Assembly: GCA_903833025.1 (NCBI GenBank)
Contig: CAILDT010000188.1
Location: 1 to 12,764 of the forward strand
Direction of reading: 5' to 3'
DNA: 12,764 bases
DNA from: an uncultured Bacteroidota bacterium
GTDB taxonomy: Bacteria > Bacteroidota > Bacteroidia > 2-12-FULL-35-15
The notes beneath the pieces were generated by a model. The model ran no database searches and had not been told where the DNA came from. It saw only the letters and a list, made by a program, of their open reading frames with translations. Each line of letters opens with the position of its first letter. Within the stretch, counting starts at the first letter, position 1. The translations under genes and the position numbers were made by a program. Below, piece by piece: positions 4,991 through 12,764 of this stretch.

Positions 4991-6463
4991 TTAATACGCC
5001 TTCGCAAACACCACCCGCTGCGCACTCGGCTTCCCACTATAAATACAAACACCTGCTTCCTGCTTATTATTTAAAGGAATACAACGAATAGTCGCCTTAG
5101 TCTCCTCCTTAATCTTCTGTTCCGTTTCCGCCATCCCATCCCAGTGAGCCATGACAAACCCCGGTGTTTCCTCAAGTATCCGTTTAAATTCCTCATAAGT
5201 ATTTGCCGAATAAGTCTTCATCTCCCGCATCGCCATTGCCTTTTGAAACAAGTTATCCTGTATTTGCTGAAGCAGATGTTCAATTTTATTTTCAATATCC
5301 GCCCGCTGAAGCGTTTCTTTTTCCATCGTGTCGCGGCGTGCAACCTCCACCGTACCATTCTCCAAATCGCGGGCACCAATAGCAATCCTAATAGGCACAC
5401 CCTTCAACTCATATTCAGCAAACTTCCATCCAGGGCGTTGATTATCTCTATTATCATATTTCACCGAAATACCTTTTGCCTCCATTGCCTTCTTCATTTT
5501 CGCCACCACTTCGTTAATTAATGTTAATTGCTCCTCTCCTTTATATATAGGCACAATAACTACTTGAAAAGGAGACAACTTTGGGGGCAATACTAACCCC
5601 TTATCATCCGAATGGCTCATAATCAAAGCACCCATCAATCGCGTGGAAACCCCCCACGATGTAGCCCAAACAAAATCCTGCGTACCTTCTTTAGTAGCAA
5701 ACTTCACATCAAATGCCTTGGCAAAATTTTGTCCTAAGAAATGCGAAGTGCCTGCCTGCAACGCTTTTCCGTCCTGCATCAATGCTTCAATACAATACGT
5801 TTCTATAGCACCTGCAAAGCGTTCGTTAGCAGTTTTTATACCTTTAATAACAGGCATCGCCATCCATTGCTCCGCAAAATCAGCATACACATTTAGCATC
5901 TGCTCCGTTTCAGCAATAGCTTCTGCCGCCGTTGCGTGTGCAGTATGTCCTTCCTGCCATAAAAATTCGGTAGTTCTTAAAAACAACCGAGTCCTCATTT
6001 CCCATCTCACCACATTCGCCCATTGATTTATCAGCAACGGCAAATCCCTGTAACTCTGTATCCACCCACGATACGTGTTCCAAATAATAGTTTCCGATGT
6101 CGGACGGATAATTAATTCCTCATCCAACTTAGCTGTTTCATCTACTACTACGCTTCCATCTGGTGCCGTTTTTAAGCGGTAATGAGTAACCACAGCGCAC
6201 TCCTTAGCAAATCCTTCTACGTGGCTTGCTTCTTTACTGAAAAAAGATTTAGGTATAAACAGCGGAAAATAGGCATTTACGTGCCCTGTATCCTTAAACA
6301 TTTTATCCAACGCTTGTTGCATTTTCTCCCAAATGGCATATCCATAGGGCTTTATAACCATACAACCTTTTACAGCAGAATGTTCTGCTAAATCCGCTTT
6401 TACAACCAACTCGTTGTACCATTCCGAATAGTTATCCTCCCTGCTCGATAATTCTTTGCTCAT
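4991..6463 (-). CDS. proS: Prolyl-tRNA synthetase, type 3 (archaeal/eukaryal-like)
   Basis: Charges tRNA-Pro with proline using ATP, in the cytosol. Its 490 aa match the short ProRS form that lacks the bacterial INS editing domain. Class II landmarks in order: motif 1 near 31-52 (GCMVIKPYGYAIWEKM), the RPTSE loop at 120-124, motif 2 at about 150-172 (VVRWEMRTR ... FLWQEGHTAH), and motif 3 at 271-284 (GVSTRLMGALIMSH). The anticodon-binding domain spans about 298-400 (VVIVPIYKG; DNRDNQRPGWKFAEYELKG). The C-terminal domain (about 405-490) ends in the family's typical Tyr (FAKAY). Only C461 and C473 remain there, so the zinc site seen in some members is probably absent. The start is an ATG at 6463. 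It is divergent from the lipoprotein gene and followed by the 230-aa gene. Confidence 0.97.
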   Translation of the reverse strand: MSKELSSREDNYSEWYNELVVKADLAEHSAVKGCMVIKPYGYAIWEKMQQALDKMFKDTGHVNAYFPLFIPKSFFSKEASHVEGFAKECAVVTHYRLKTAPDGSVVVDETAKLDEELIIRPTSETIIWNTYRGWIQSYRDLPLLINQWANVVRWEMRTRLFLRTTEFLWQEGHTAHATAAEAIAETEQMLNVYADFAEQWMAMPVIKGIKTANERFAGAIETYCIEALMQDGKALQAGTSHFLGQNFAKAFDVKFATKEGTQDFVWATSWGVSTRLMGALIMSHSDDKGLVLPPKLSPFQVVIVPIYKGEEQLTLINEVVAKMKKAMEAKGISVKYDNRDNQRPGWKFAEYELKGVPIRIAIGARDLENGTVEVARRDTMEKETLQRADIENKIEHLLQQIQDNLFQKAMAMREMKTYSANTYEEFKRILEETPGFVMAHWDGMAETEQKIKEETKATIRCIPLNNKQEAGVCIYSGKPSAQRVVFAKAY

Positions 6464-6524
6464 ATTTATTTAATTTGTGGTATAATCTTTGTAATTTTAC
6501 AATCTGAAACTATTTAAAGAACGA

Positions 6525-6532
6525 CAAAAATA
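6525..6532 (-). promoter_or_regulatory. Possible -7 element for proS
   Basis: The minus strand reads TATTTTTG, a full match to TAnnTTTG, about 62 nt before the proS ATG. No TTG occurs at the expected 19-21 nt upstream (the nearest is 29 nt), so the assignment is tentative. Confidence 0.35.
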
Positions 6533-6607
6533 GAAAATAAACCTTTTGATTAATCTTTTGTCAAACTAATAAAAATGAAAACATCCCTAAAAATAAAACA
6601 TAATACG

Positions 6608-8113
6608 ATGAAAACAACATTGATTATTTCGGCTTTTGCAATTATTGCATTGTCATCTTGTAACTCACCTAAAGGAGCAACCTCCACTAAGTACAACGAT
6701 GATATTTATTACTCTTCTAAAGATGCTTCAGCAGATAAAGAAAAGCAACGCCTTGAAGCAGAAAACAAACGATTGAGAGATGAAAACGACCGTAAAACCG
6801 CTCAATTGGATGATTATACTCGTAACCAAAATCAGAGCCAGAACAACAACTCTAATCAAAGTACAAGCAATCAGGATAAAAACTACTCAACTGGTAATGG
6901 TTCTTATAATAACAGCAACACTACGGATGATTACTATAATCCAAACGCTAAAAGTAATACCTCTACTTATACCCAAGATGGTAGCGGAAATAATTACACT
7001 ACCAATAATTATTGCGATAAACCATTTAATTATGATGATTATTATGATGACGAATACGCTGCTAGAATAAGACGTTTCCACAACAGTTGTGGTTCTTACG
7101 GTTATTATGATGATTATTATACCAATTCATATTGGTACAATCCAAACCCTTATTATTTTGGTTCTTCTATATATATGGGTTATAATTTTTGGGGACCAAG
7201 CTATTATTCTTACTCTTATTACCCAAGCAGTTATATGTATACAGGTATGGGTTGGGGATACGACCCATTCTATAGTCCTTATGGATATTACGGTTACAGC
7301 CCTTATATGATGGGTATGGGTTATGGTTACGGTTATTCTCCTTACGGTTATGGATATGGTTATGGAGCTTATAACAACGGTTATTGCGGAGGTGGTTACA
7401 GCAATAATTATTTCAATAGCTACGATAACAACAGTTATTACGGACCAAGAGGAACTACAAGCGGTGCAGGTGGTACTGGCAGAAGAACTACTCAACCTTC
7501 GTTAGGTAGTAAATATATTGCTTCTGTAGAATCAGAAACTCATAAGCCGTTTGAGCAAACAATGGGAAGAACTACTAATCCTCATTTGCTAAATACTACT
7601 GCGGCTGATTATTCTTCAAGAGGTGCTCTTAATAGAGGAAGTAATTATGAAAGACCTTCTTCTATAAATTCAAATAGCAGACCTATAGAAAATAGTGCAA
7701 GAGATTATAATAGCAAACCTGCGTATAACGGTAACTCTACACAACCAAGAGAACACGCACAGGATTATCAATCAAAGCCAAATAATAATGCTAGCAATAG
7801 TGGACGAAACGATTATTACGATAAACCAAAACCTCGTAATGAGAATAATAATTATCAGCAATCGCAACCGCGTAACGACCAACCAAGAAACGAGCAACAA
7901 CAATCGCGCCCACGCAATGATGCGCCACGTGAGGAATCTCGCCCACATTACGTAGAGCCAAGAAGCAGTGGTGGAAGTTCATCTCCTCACTTTAGCGGCG
8001 GCGGAAATAGTGGTGGTGGTGGCGGAAGAAGTTCTGGTGGTGGTTCGAGCAGTGGAGGTGGTTCGCATAGTTCAGGTGGCGGTTCATCACACAGTTCTGG
8101 CGGAAGAAGATAG
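6608..8113 (+). CDS. Tyr/Gly-rich low-complexity lipoprotein
   Basis: A protein of 501 aa. The lipoprotein signal MKTTLIISAFAIIALSSC places lipidated Cys at 18. The order is: a charged coiled-coil segment at 44-70 (KEKQRLEAENKRLRDEN); an Asn/Ser/Gln-rich linker (71-130); a short conserved-looking core at 136-161 (CDKPFNYDD ... YAARIRRFHNSC); a Tyr/Gly/Pro domain at 162-280 with runs such as YGYGYSPYGYGYGYG; a polar middle part; an Arg/Pro/Asn/Gln tail (about 405-450); and a Gly/Ser end of about 45 residues closing SSGGRR. Tyr/Gly-rich lipoproteins of this kind occur in Bacteroidota and are usually unannotated; I infer a surface or matrix role. An ATG at 6575 would add 11 residues; the second ATG is chosen because it gives a compact lipoprotein signal, but the first has the more A-rich leader. 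It sits 30 nt before the FadL-like gene. Confidence 0.8.
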   Translation: MKTTLIISAFAIIALSSCNSPKGATSTKYNDDIYYSSKDASADKEKQRLEAENKRLRDENDRKTAQLDDYTRNQNQSQNNNSNQSTSNQDKNYSTGNGSYNNSNTTDDYYNPNAKSNTSTYTQDGSGNNYTTNNYCDKPFNYDDYYDDEYAARIRRFHNSCGSYGYYDDYYTNSYWYNPNPYYFGSSIYMGYNFWGPSYYSYSYYPSSYMYTGMGWGYDPFYSPYGYYGYSPYMMGMGYGYGYSPYGYGYGYGAYNNGYCGGGYSNNYFNSYDNNSYYGPRGTTSGAGGTGRRTTQPSLGSKYIASVESETHKPFEQTMGRTTNPHLLNTTAADYSSRGALNRGSNYERPSSINSNSRPIENSARDYNSKPAYNGNSTQPREHAQDYQSKPNNNASNSGRNDYYDKPKPRNENNNYQQSQPRNDQPRNEQQQSRPRNDAPREESRPHYVEPRSSGGSSSPHFSGGGNSGGGGGRSSGGGSSSGGGSHSSGGGSSHSSGGRR

Positions 8114-8143
8114 TCTCAAACAATTTCTTAAATTTTATATACA

Positions 8144-9592
8144 ATGAAAAAGCTAATTATCTTAATAGGCATAGGCATAGTGTGTGCTAATGTTGCAAAT
8201 TCTCAAAACGATGTGGACGCAATGCGTTACTCGCAACTTACTTTTGGTGGTACAGCACGCTTCGCTTCTATGGCGGGTTCTATGGGCGCTTTGGGTGGAG
8301 ATATGTCGTGCTTGAGTTTTAATCCCGCAGGTATTGCGGTGTTTAGAAGAACAGAACTTTCGTTTACTCCTACCTTTGTTTCGCAAAGTACTTCTTCTAC
8401 TTTTAACGGTTATAATTCGAGCGATAGTAAATTTAATCTTGGGCTTGGCAGCATTGGTATAGTGGCTGCTATTCCGTTGAAGCCAGAGAAAAGCGGAGGT
8501 TGGGAATTTTTTAATTTAGGGTTTGCTTACAATCAAACTAATAATTTTAATAATAGAATAAATGTTCAAGGGTATAACAAATCAAGCTCGTTGTTGGATA
8601 GTTATGTGTCAGCTGCAAATGGGCATACTTCTGCGGATTTTGATGCGTTTTCAACTAATTTGGCATATCAAACTTATTTAATAAACCCTGCTGGTGGCAC
8701 GCAATATAGCCACGTGTTGCAACCTAACTATGGCGAATTGCAGCATAAACAGGTGGATATGAAAGGGTATATGGGCGAAGGGGTGTTGAGTGCCGGGGCT
8801 AATTATAAAAATAAAGTATTGGTGGGTGCTACTATCGGTATTGTAAAATTGAGATATAAGGAATCGAGCAGTTATACGGAGTCGTCTGATAGTACTGCCG
8901 GTTTTAGGTCGTTTACGTTAAATAATAGTTTGACAACTACGAGCACAGAAAGTTTCAATTTGAAATTAGGTGTTATTGTTAAACCGATTGATTGGCTTAG
9001 CATTGGTGCTGCTATTCATTCGCCGACGCAATTAACGCTTACAGATAAATACAGCAGCAGTATGACTTCGGATGTGGATACAAACGGGACTGCCTTATCT
9101 GGTTCGCAGGACTCGCCGAAAGGCACATTTAGCTATACTGTTACTACTCCTTGGAGAGCAATAGGAAGTGTTGGTTTTATCCTTAAAAAAAATGCGCTGA
9201 TAAATGTAGAGTATGAATATGTTGATTATTCGTATGCACAATTACATTCTACTCCCAATGTTTTTTCGGATGTAAATAATACTATTCACAATAAATATAC
9301 GGCAACAGGAAATTTAAGGGCGGGTGCTGAAATTAGGATGGACCCATTTGCTTTCCGTATCGGGTATGCTTATTATGGCAGTCCGTTTAAAGATGGCGAT
9401 AATGCGAATGCCAACAGAATGAGCTATACTACGGGTGTTGGATATCGCCACAATAAATTTTTTATGGATTTGGCGTATGTATTTACAAAATATACGGAGT
9501 ATAATTATTTATACGATTCTCCTAATTTGCCTTCTGTGAAAAACGATTATAAGGCGAGTAGCTTTATGGTAACGGTAGGGGTGAAGTTTTAA
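8144..9592 (+). CDS. OmpP1/FadL-like outer-membrane barrel protein
   Basis: A protein of 482 aa with a signal peptide at 1-20 (cut near ANS-QND). The segment after it is typical of the Bacteroidota OmpP1/FadL/TodX group: DAMRYSQLTFGGTAR, then SMGALGGDMSCLSFNPAGIAVFRRTE, the plug-like N-terminus of FadL channels. The rest is alternating short amphipathic strands separated by Ser/Thr/Asn loops. The protein ends SFMVTVGVKF, with the terminal Phe that marks barrel proteins for BAM insertion. FadL channels move hydrophobic compounds, such as long-chain fatty acids or aromatics, across the outer membrane; the substrate here is unknown. The start is an ATG at 8144. It is probably co-transcribed with the lipoprotein gene 30 nt upstream. 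No terminator with a T-run follows. Confidence 0.87.
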   Translation: MKKLIILIGIGIVCANVANSQNDVDAMRYSQLTFGGTARFASMAGSMGALGGDMSCLSFNPAGIAVFRRTELSFTPTFVSQSTSSTFNGYNSSDSKFNLGLGSIGIVAAIPLKPEKSGGWEFFNLGFAYNQTNNFNNRINVQGYNKSSSLLDSYVSAANGHTSADFDAFSTNLAYQTYLINPAGGTQYSHVLQPNYGELQHKQVDMKGYMGEGVLSAGANYKNKVLVGATIGIVKLRYKESSSYTESSDSTAGFRSFTLNNSLTTTSTESFNLKLGVIVKPIDWLSIGAAIHSPTQLTLTDKYSSSMTSDVDTNGTALSGSQDSPKGTFSYTVTTPWRAIGSVGFILKKNALINVEYEYVDYSYAQLHSTPNVFSDVNNTIHNKYTATGNLRAGAEIRMDPFAFRIGYAYYGSPFKDGDNANANRMSYTTGVGYRHNKFFMDLAYVFTKYTEYNYLYDSPNLPSVKNDYKASSFMVTVGVKF

Positions 9593-9600
9593 ATATTAGA

Positions 9601-9627
9601 AGAAGACCTAAAAAACTATTTTTGGTC
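9601..9627. repeat. Inverted partial unit forming a hairpin at the array edge
   Basis: AGACCTAAAA at 9604-9613 is the exact reverse complement of the TTTTAGGTCT core of the array unit. It faces TTTTTGGTCT of unit 1 across a few bases, giving a 10-bp stem with one bulged base. No T-run follows, so it is not a standard terminator. Confidence 0.7.
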
Positions 9628-9868
9628 TCATCGGGATAGTTTTAGGTCTCATCCGGACAGTTTTTGGTTCCATCCGGACAGTTTTAGGTCTCATCGGGAT
9701 AGTTTTTGGTCTCATCCGGACAGTTTTAGGTCTCATCGGTACAGTTTTTGGTTCCATCGGTACAGTTTTTGGTCTCATCGGGATAGTTTTAGGTCTCATC
9801 TGGACAGTTTTAGGTGTCATCCGGACAGTTTTTGGTTTCATCGGGATAGTTTTAGGTCTCGTTCGGGG
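9617..9868. repeat. Tandem array of twelve 21-bp units
   Basis: Units begin at 9617, 9638, 9659, 9680, 9701, 9722, 9743, 9764, 9785, 9806, 9827 and 9848, each exactly 21 bp with no indels. The unit is AGTTTTAGG or AGTTTTTGG, then TCTCAT (variants TTCCAT, TTTCAT, TGTCAT), then CCGGAC, CGGGAT or CGGTAC (once CTGGAC). The first and last units are degenerate at the array edges. Units 2-3-4 and 6-7-8 share the same order of variants, so there is an 84-bp higher-order repeat. The array lies between the convergent FadL-like and M1 peptidase genes. Confidence 0.97.
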
Positions 9869-9962
9869 ATAATGTTTAATATGAAATGTGATGTTGCCGT
9901 CCTAATTTTTTAAATATCAAACTTCATTCATCGGTATATTCAGCAGATCAAAAATCATCACA

Positions 9963-11693
9963 TCATTTTTCCTCGCCCGCGCCTTCTTCAATAAAAATAT
10001 GAGTGTCGATATAAAATAAATCGGTGGCAACTTTGAAATCTTCGGGGTGCATACTTTTTAAATTAATTACCTGCTGCCCGTCGGTGGTTGGGTAAATGGT
10101 TTCGTATTTATTTTTTTCGGAAGTAATTTTTACGGGCATTGTAAAATGAGATTTCTCTAAATATTTATCCTCTTCTTTTGTCTGCGGATTTTTGAAACTG
10201 AAATAGTAGTTGGCTTTCAAATCCATAAAATCCTGGTACAATATTATTTCTAAAGTGGGAATACATTTGCTTCGCAGATACACATCAAACACGGGTGTTA
10301 AATTAATGCCTGATTGCTGATTGAAAAAATTTTCTATTTCTGCGGATGTTGTTGTGTGGTATTTATAAGTTTCCTGGATGTCTTTTAATATTGCAAAAAA
10401 CTTTGCATCATCGTCAATAATACTTCTGATAGTATGCAACAGCAGCGAACCTTTATAATACATATCGCCCGAACCTTCGTTATTGACACCATACTTTCCG
10501 ATAATAGGTCCGTCGTTAGAAACGGAATTTTTTTCTGAATTAATATATTCGAGATATGCATTGTACCCGTATAAGTACTCAATATAAAGGGCTTCAGCGT
10601 AAGTTCCAAATCCTTCGTGAACCCACATATCGGCAATGTCGTTTGTGGTAACGCTGTTTCCCCACCATTCGTGGGCTGTTTCGTGAATGATGATGTAATC
10701 GAATTTATATCCGGTACCGGAGCGGTCGTAACCTAAATATCCATTTTTATATTTATTACCGTATGCAATGCAACTCTGGTACTCCATTCCGAGGTAAGGT
10801 GCTTCCACTAATTTATAACCATCACGCACAAAAGGATATTCACCAAAATAATGGTAGTAGGCATCCATCATTGGTTTCACTTGTTCAAATTGCTTTTGCG
10901 CCTTTTCGTAATTTGCGGGAAGCACAAAATAATCTAATGTTAAAGAATCGTCGTACTCTTTATTTTTATACACCTCACTAAAGTGCTTGTATTTGGCTAT
11001 GTTCACGGTTACATCATAATTATTTATCGGGTACGAAACATACCATTCGTATTTTGTATAACCATCATCACTATGTGTAGTGCGTTTTAATCTTCCGTTA
11101 GATACTTCATCCAACCCATCAGGAACAGCAACGCGAATAATCATTTCATCGGGTTCATCACTTTGGTGGTCTTTGCACGGATACCACAAACTCGCGCCGG
11201 TACCCTGACAGGAAACACCTATAAAAGGATTTCCATCTTTATCTTTTGTCCAGCTAAAACCACCATCCCAAGGTGGATTTTTCGCTACCTGCGGATTTCC
11301 CGAATAAATTATTTTTAGAAACTGTACTGTTTGATTTTGTATGCTGTCGGGAAAGGTTATAAACACTGCGTTATACTGTCGAGTGTAAATTAATTCTTTA
11401 TCCTGATAAATTATTTTATCAATACTCATATTTGCAAATAAATCAACTTGCAGTGTTTTAAATTTTTTTAAAGCAAGAAATTTAATAATGTTACTACCAC
11501 TGATAAATCTTTTATCAATATCTATTTTAATATCCAAATCATACATCAACACATCATAACAAGCTCTCATAGGTGAAAGTGTCCCGCGAAGCGAATCCGC
11601 TTTTGTGAATTTTTTATGCGTGCTGAAATCAAGTTGCGCATTACTTGCAAGCGCAATAAAAAATAAAAAGATTATTGAAAAATATTTTTTCAT
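9963..11693 (-). CDS. Secreted M1-family metallopeptidase
   Basis: A gluzincin zinc peptidase that probably removes N-terminal residues from peptides in the periplasm or outside. Its 576 aa are short beside PepN (about 870) and near the LTA4H size, so the full C-terminal helical domain is missing or reduced. Signal peptide at 1-20 (SNA-Q). The N-terminal beta domain includes LWYPCKDHQSDEPD (169-182), common to this M1 group. The exopeptidase motif is G302-M-E-Y, with Tyr in place of the Asn of GAMEN. The zinc site is H337-E-T-A-H341 with E360 (HEGFGTYAE) 19 residues after H341. The catalytic Tyr is probably Y412 in YYKGSLLLHTIR. There is no type IX secretion tail. The ATG directly abuts the stop of the upstream TPR gene (TAAATG), so the two are probably translated in a coupled way. 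Confidence 0.93.
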   Translation of the reverse strand: MKKYFSIIFLFFIALASNAQLDFSTHKKFTKADSLRGTLSPMRACYDVLMYDLDIKIDIDKRFISGSNIIKFLALKKFKTLQVDLFANMSIDKIIYQDKELIYTRQYNAVFITFPDSIQNQTVQFLKIIYSGNPQVAKNPPWDGGFSWTKDKDGNPFIGVSCQGTGASLWYPCKDHQSDEPDEMIIRVAVPDGLDEVSNGRLKRTTHSDDGYTKYEWYVSYPINNYDVTVNIAKYKHFSEVYKNKEYDDSLTLDYFVLPANYEKAQKQFEQVKPMMDAYYHYFGEYPFVRDGYKLVEAPYLGMEYQSCIAYGNKYKNGYLGYDRSGTGYKFDYIIIHETAHEWWGNSVTTNDIADMWVHEGFGTYAEALYIEYLYGYNAYLEYINSEKNSVSNDGPIIGKYGVNNEGSGDMYYKGSLLLHTIRSIIDDDAKFFAILKDIQETYKYHTTTSAEIENFFNQQSGINLTPVFDVYLRSKCIPTLEIILYQDFMDLKANYYFSFKNPQTKEEDKYLEKSHFTMPVKITSEKNKYETIYPTTDGQQVINLKSMHPEDFKVATDLFYIDTHIFIEEGAGEEK

Positions 11694-12764
11694 TTATTTA
11701 CAGTTAAAAATTCGTTTACTCATTGCGCCCCCATCACCCAATGCTTCCGCACGTTTATAATCTTCACAGGCATAATCTTTTTTGTTTTGCAATAAAAAAA
11801 TATCGCCACGAGTTACTAAAGCAATCACATCATTAGTATTAATTTCTAAAATTTTATTGTAATCACCAATTGCATTGTCATAGTTTTTTGTGGTTACCAA
11901 AAGTATGGCGCGCTTGTGTAAAATATCTAAATTATCGGGAGCAACTTTCAAGGCGCGTGTAAAATCAGAAAGTGCGCAGACTATATTTCCTTTTTTATTT
12001 TCCGCAATAGCCCTTTGGTTAAAAGCATCAGAACCATTCGGATGTTTTTCAATCGCGATGCTGTAATCTTTCAACGCATCCTGATATTTATCAAGCATAT
12101 CATTTGCATTTCCTCGTAAAATATATGCTTCAAAATAATCGTCTTTATATTTTATTGCATTGGTGCAATCATCAATTATTTTAGAATATTGTTTTAAATC
12201 AAATTCGGCAAGTGCCCGTGTATAATATGCAGTCGCATTCCGACTGTCAATATCAATTGCCTTTGTACAATCGTCCACAGCACCCACATCATTTCCCATC
12301 GCATCTTTTATTTCTGCTCTTTTCAAAAGTGCTGTAACATCAGTTGGCTCTAAAGCAAGCCCTTTATCATAATCAGCAAGTGCGTGTTTATTATCATTTA
12401 ATGTTTTATACATAACAGCCCTATTAAAATATGCGGATGAATAATCGGGATTAACGGAAATTAATTTTGTAAGAACACCAATTGATAAAGAGTCTGAACC
12501 CAGCGCACTCCACGCATAAGCTTTGTTAATATAAGCCATACTATATTTTTGATTAAGAGAAATTGCTTTATCAAAATCTAAAATTGCTAAATCATATTTT
12601 TTTTGCAAACTATACAAATAACCACGATTGTTATATATATCAGCCCTGTTGGGAGCAATTGTAAGTGCCTGATTAAAATCATTTAAAGCGTCTGCATATT
12701 TTTGCATTCCGCTAAAAGTGCTTCCCCTGTTAATTAGTGCTTCCACCTTTTTGGGATTAAAATA
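11694..12764 (-). CDS. TPR repeat protein (ten TPRs seen), 5' part outside window
   Basis: The frame stays open to the right edge (first codons seen read YFNPKKVEALINRG), so the true start lies beyond the window; the GTG at 12746 is only an internal codon. About 356 codons are visible, made of ten perfect 34-residue tetratricopeptide repeats with the usual A-Y-x-N-R-G/A ... Y-x-x-A-I-x-D-Y/F-x-K-A-I pattern. As in the other TPR protein of the window, the last repeat has a Cys before the acidic/basic helix (YACEDYKRAEALGD) and the protein ends in Cys-Lys (FNCK). It is a likely scaffold. It shares an operon with the M1 peptidase, with no gap between stop and start, which suggests the two act together, for example TPR-guided placement of the peptidase. 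Confidence 0.9.
   Translation of the reverse strand, partial: YFNPKKVEALINRGSTFSGMQKYADALNDFNQALTIAPNRADIYNNRGYLYSLQKKYDLAILDFDKAISLNQKYSMAYINKAYAWSALGSDSLSIGVLTKLISVNPDYSSAYFNRAVMYKTLNDNKHALADYDKGLALEPTDVTALLKRAEIKDAMGNDVGAVDDCTKAIDIDSRNATAYYTRALAEFDLKQYSKIIDDCTNAIKYKDDYFEAYILRGNANDMLDKYQDALKDYSIAIEKHPNGSDAFNQRAIAENKKGNIVCALSDFTRALKVAPDNLDILHKRAILLVTTKNYDNAIGDYNKILEINTNDVIALVTRGDIFLLQNKKDYACEDYKRAEALGDGGAMSKRIFNCK

Larger units (their letters stand above)
9593..9962. other. 370-nt gap between convergent genes
   Basis: Most of it is the twelve-unit 21-bp array. The 94 nt after the array (9869-9962) show no gene, promoter or clear hairpin terminator for either flanking gene. A 77-codon minus-strand frame (9841-9608) covers the array and is made only of heptads; it is not called as a gene. 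Confidence 0.8.

Noticed and set aside
6540..6607. Promoter for the lipoprotein and FadL-like genes
   Set aside because: AT-rich sequence with TTTTG stretches, but no TAnnTTTG with correct spacing on the plus strand.
7089..7505. Open frames on both strands inside the lipoprotein gene
   Set aside because: They are shadows of the Tyr/Gly-rich low-complexity coding sequence and consist of Ile/Val/Thr runs.
9617..9868. CRISPR array
   Set aside because: The units are contiguous with no unique spacers, units vary internally, and no cas gene is present.
9593..9962. Standard terminators for the two convergent genes
   Set aside because: No GC stem followed by a T-run was found on either strand outside the array and its inverted edge.

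Overview
The window looks like chromosomal DNA of a member of the Bacteroidota. It is AT-rich, and the one clear promoter has the Bacteroidota form: TTG, 19 nt, then TAnnTTTG. Start codons sit behind A-rich leaders rather than strong Shine-Dalgarno sites. The gene families also fit: type-3 ProRS, an OmpP1/FadL-like barrel, TPR repeat proteins, and an SCO / DUF420 / small CxxC protein cluster. Genus cannot be read from the sequence. No insertion sequence, phage gene, CRISPR or plasmid function was seen.

Layout. On the minus strand, from about 3.6 kb down to 1, a promoter drives tRNA-Glu(UUC) and rpsT, which end at a strong hairpin terminator. A tightly packed cluster follows: an SCO-like protein, a DUF420 membrane protein, a small secreted/anchored CxxC protein, a TerB-like protein and a nine-repeat TPR protein. 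These genes overlap or lie within 30 nt of each other. The first codons of a further gene lie at the left edge. The first three resemble the accessory set for cytochrome oxidase assembly. However, the SCO-like protein has lost both copper-binding cysteines.

A 720-nt gene-free stretch (3531-4250) holds a decayed 21-bp-period tandem repeat and a plus-strand terminator-like hairpin with no plus-strand gene before it. Then come, on the minus strand, an unrecognised 230-aa protein and proS. Divergent from proS on the plus strand is a two-gene unit: a Tyr/Gly-rich outer-surface lipoprotein and a FadL-like outer-membrane barrel. After the barrel comes a second, well-preserved array of twelve 21-bp units, lying between convergent genes. 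The right end is a minus-strand pair: a ten-repeat TPR protein (start outside the window) and a secreted M1 metallopeptidase, joined at TAAATG.

Most of the window is ordinary housekeeping and envelope content. The points most worth a second look are the two unrelated 21-bp arrays (two helical turns per unit), the cysteine-less SCO protein, the orphan plus-strand terminator, and the low-complexity lipoprotein paired with the FadL-like barrel.
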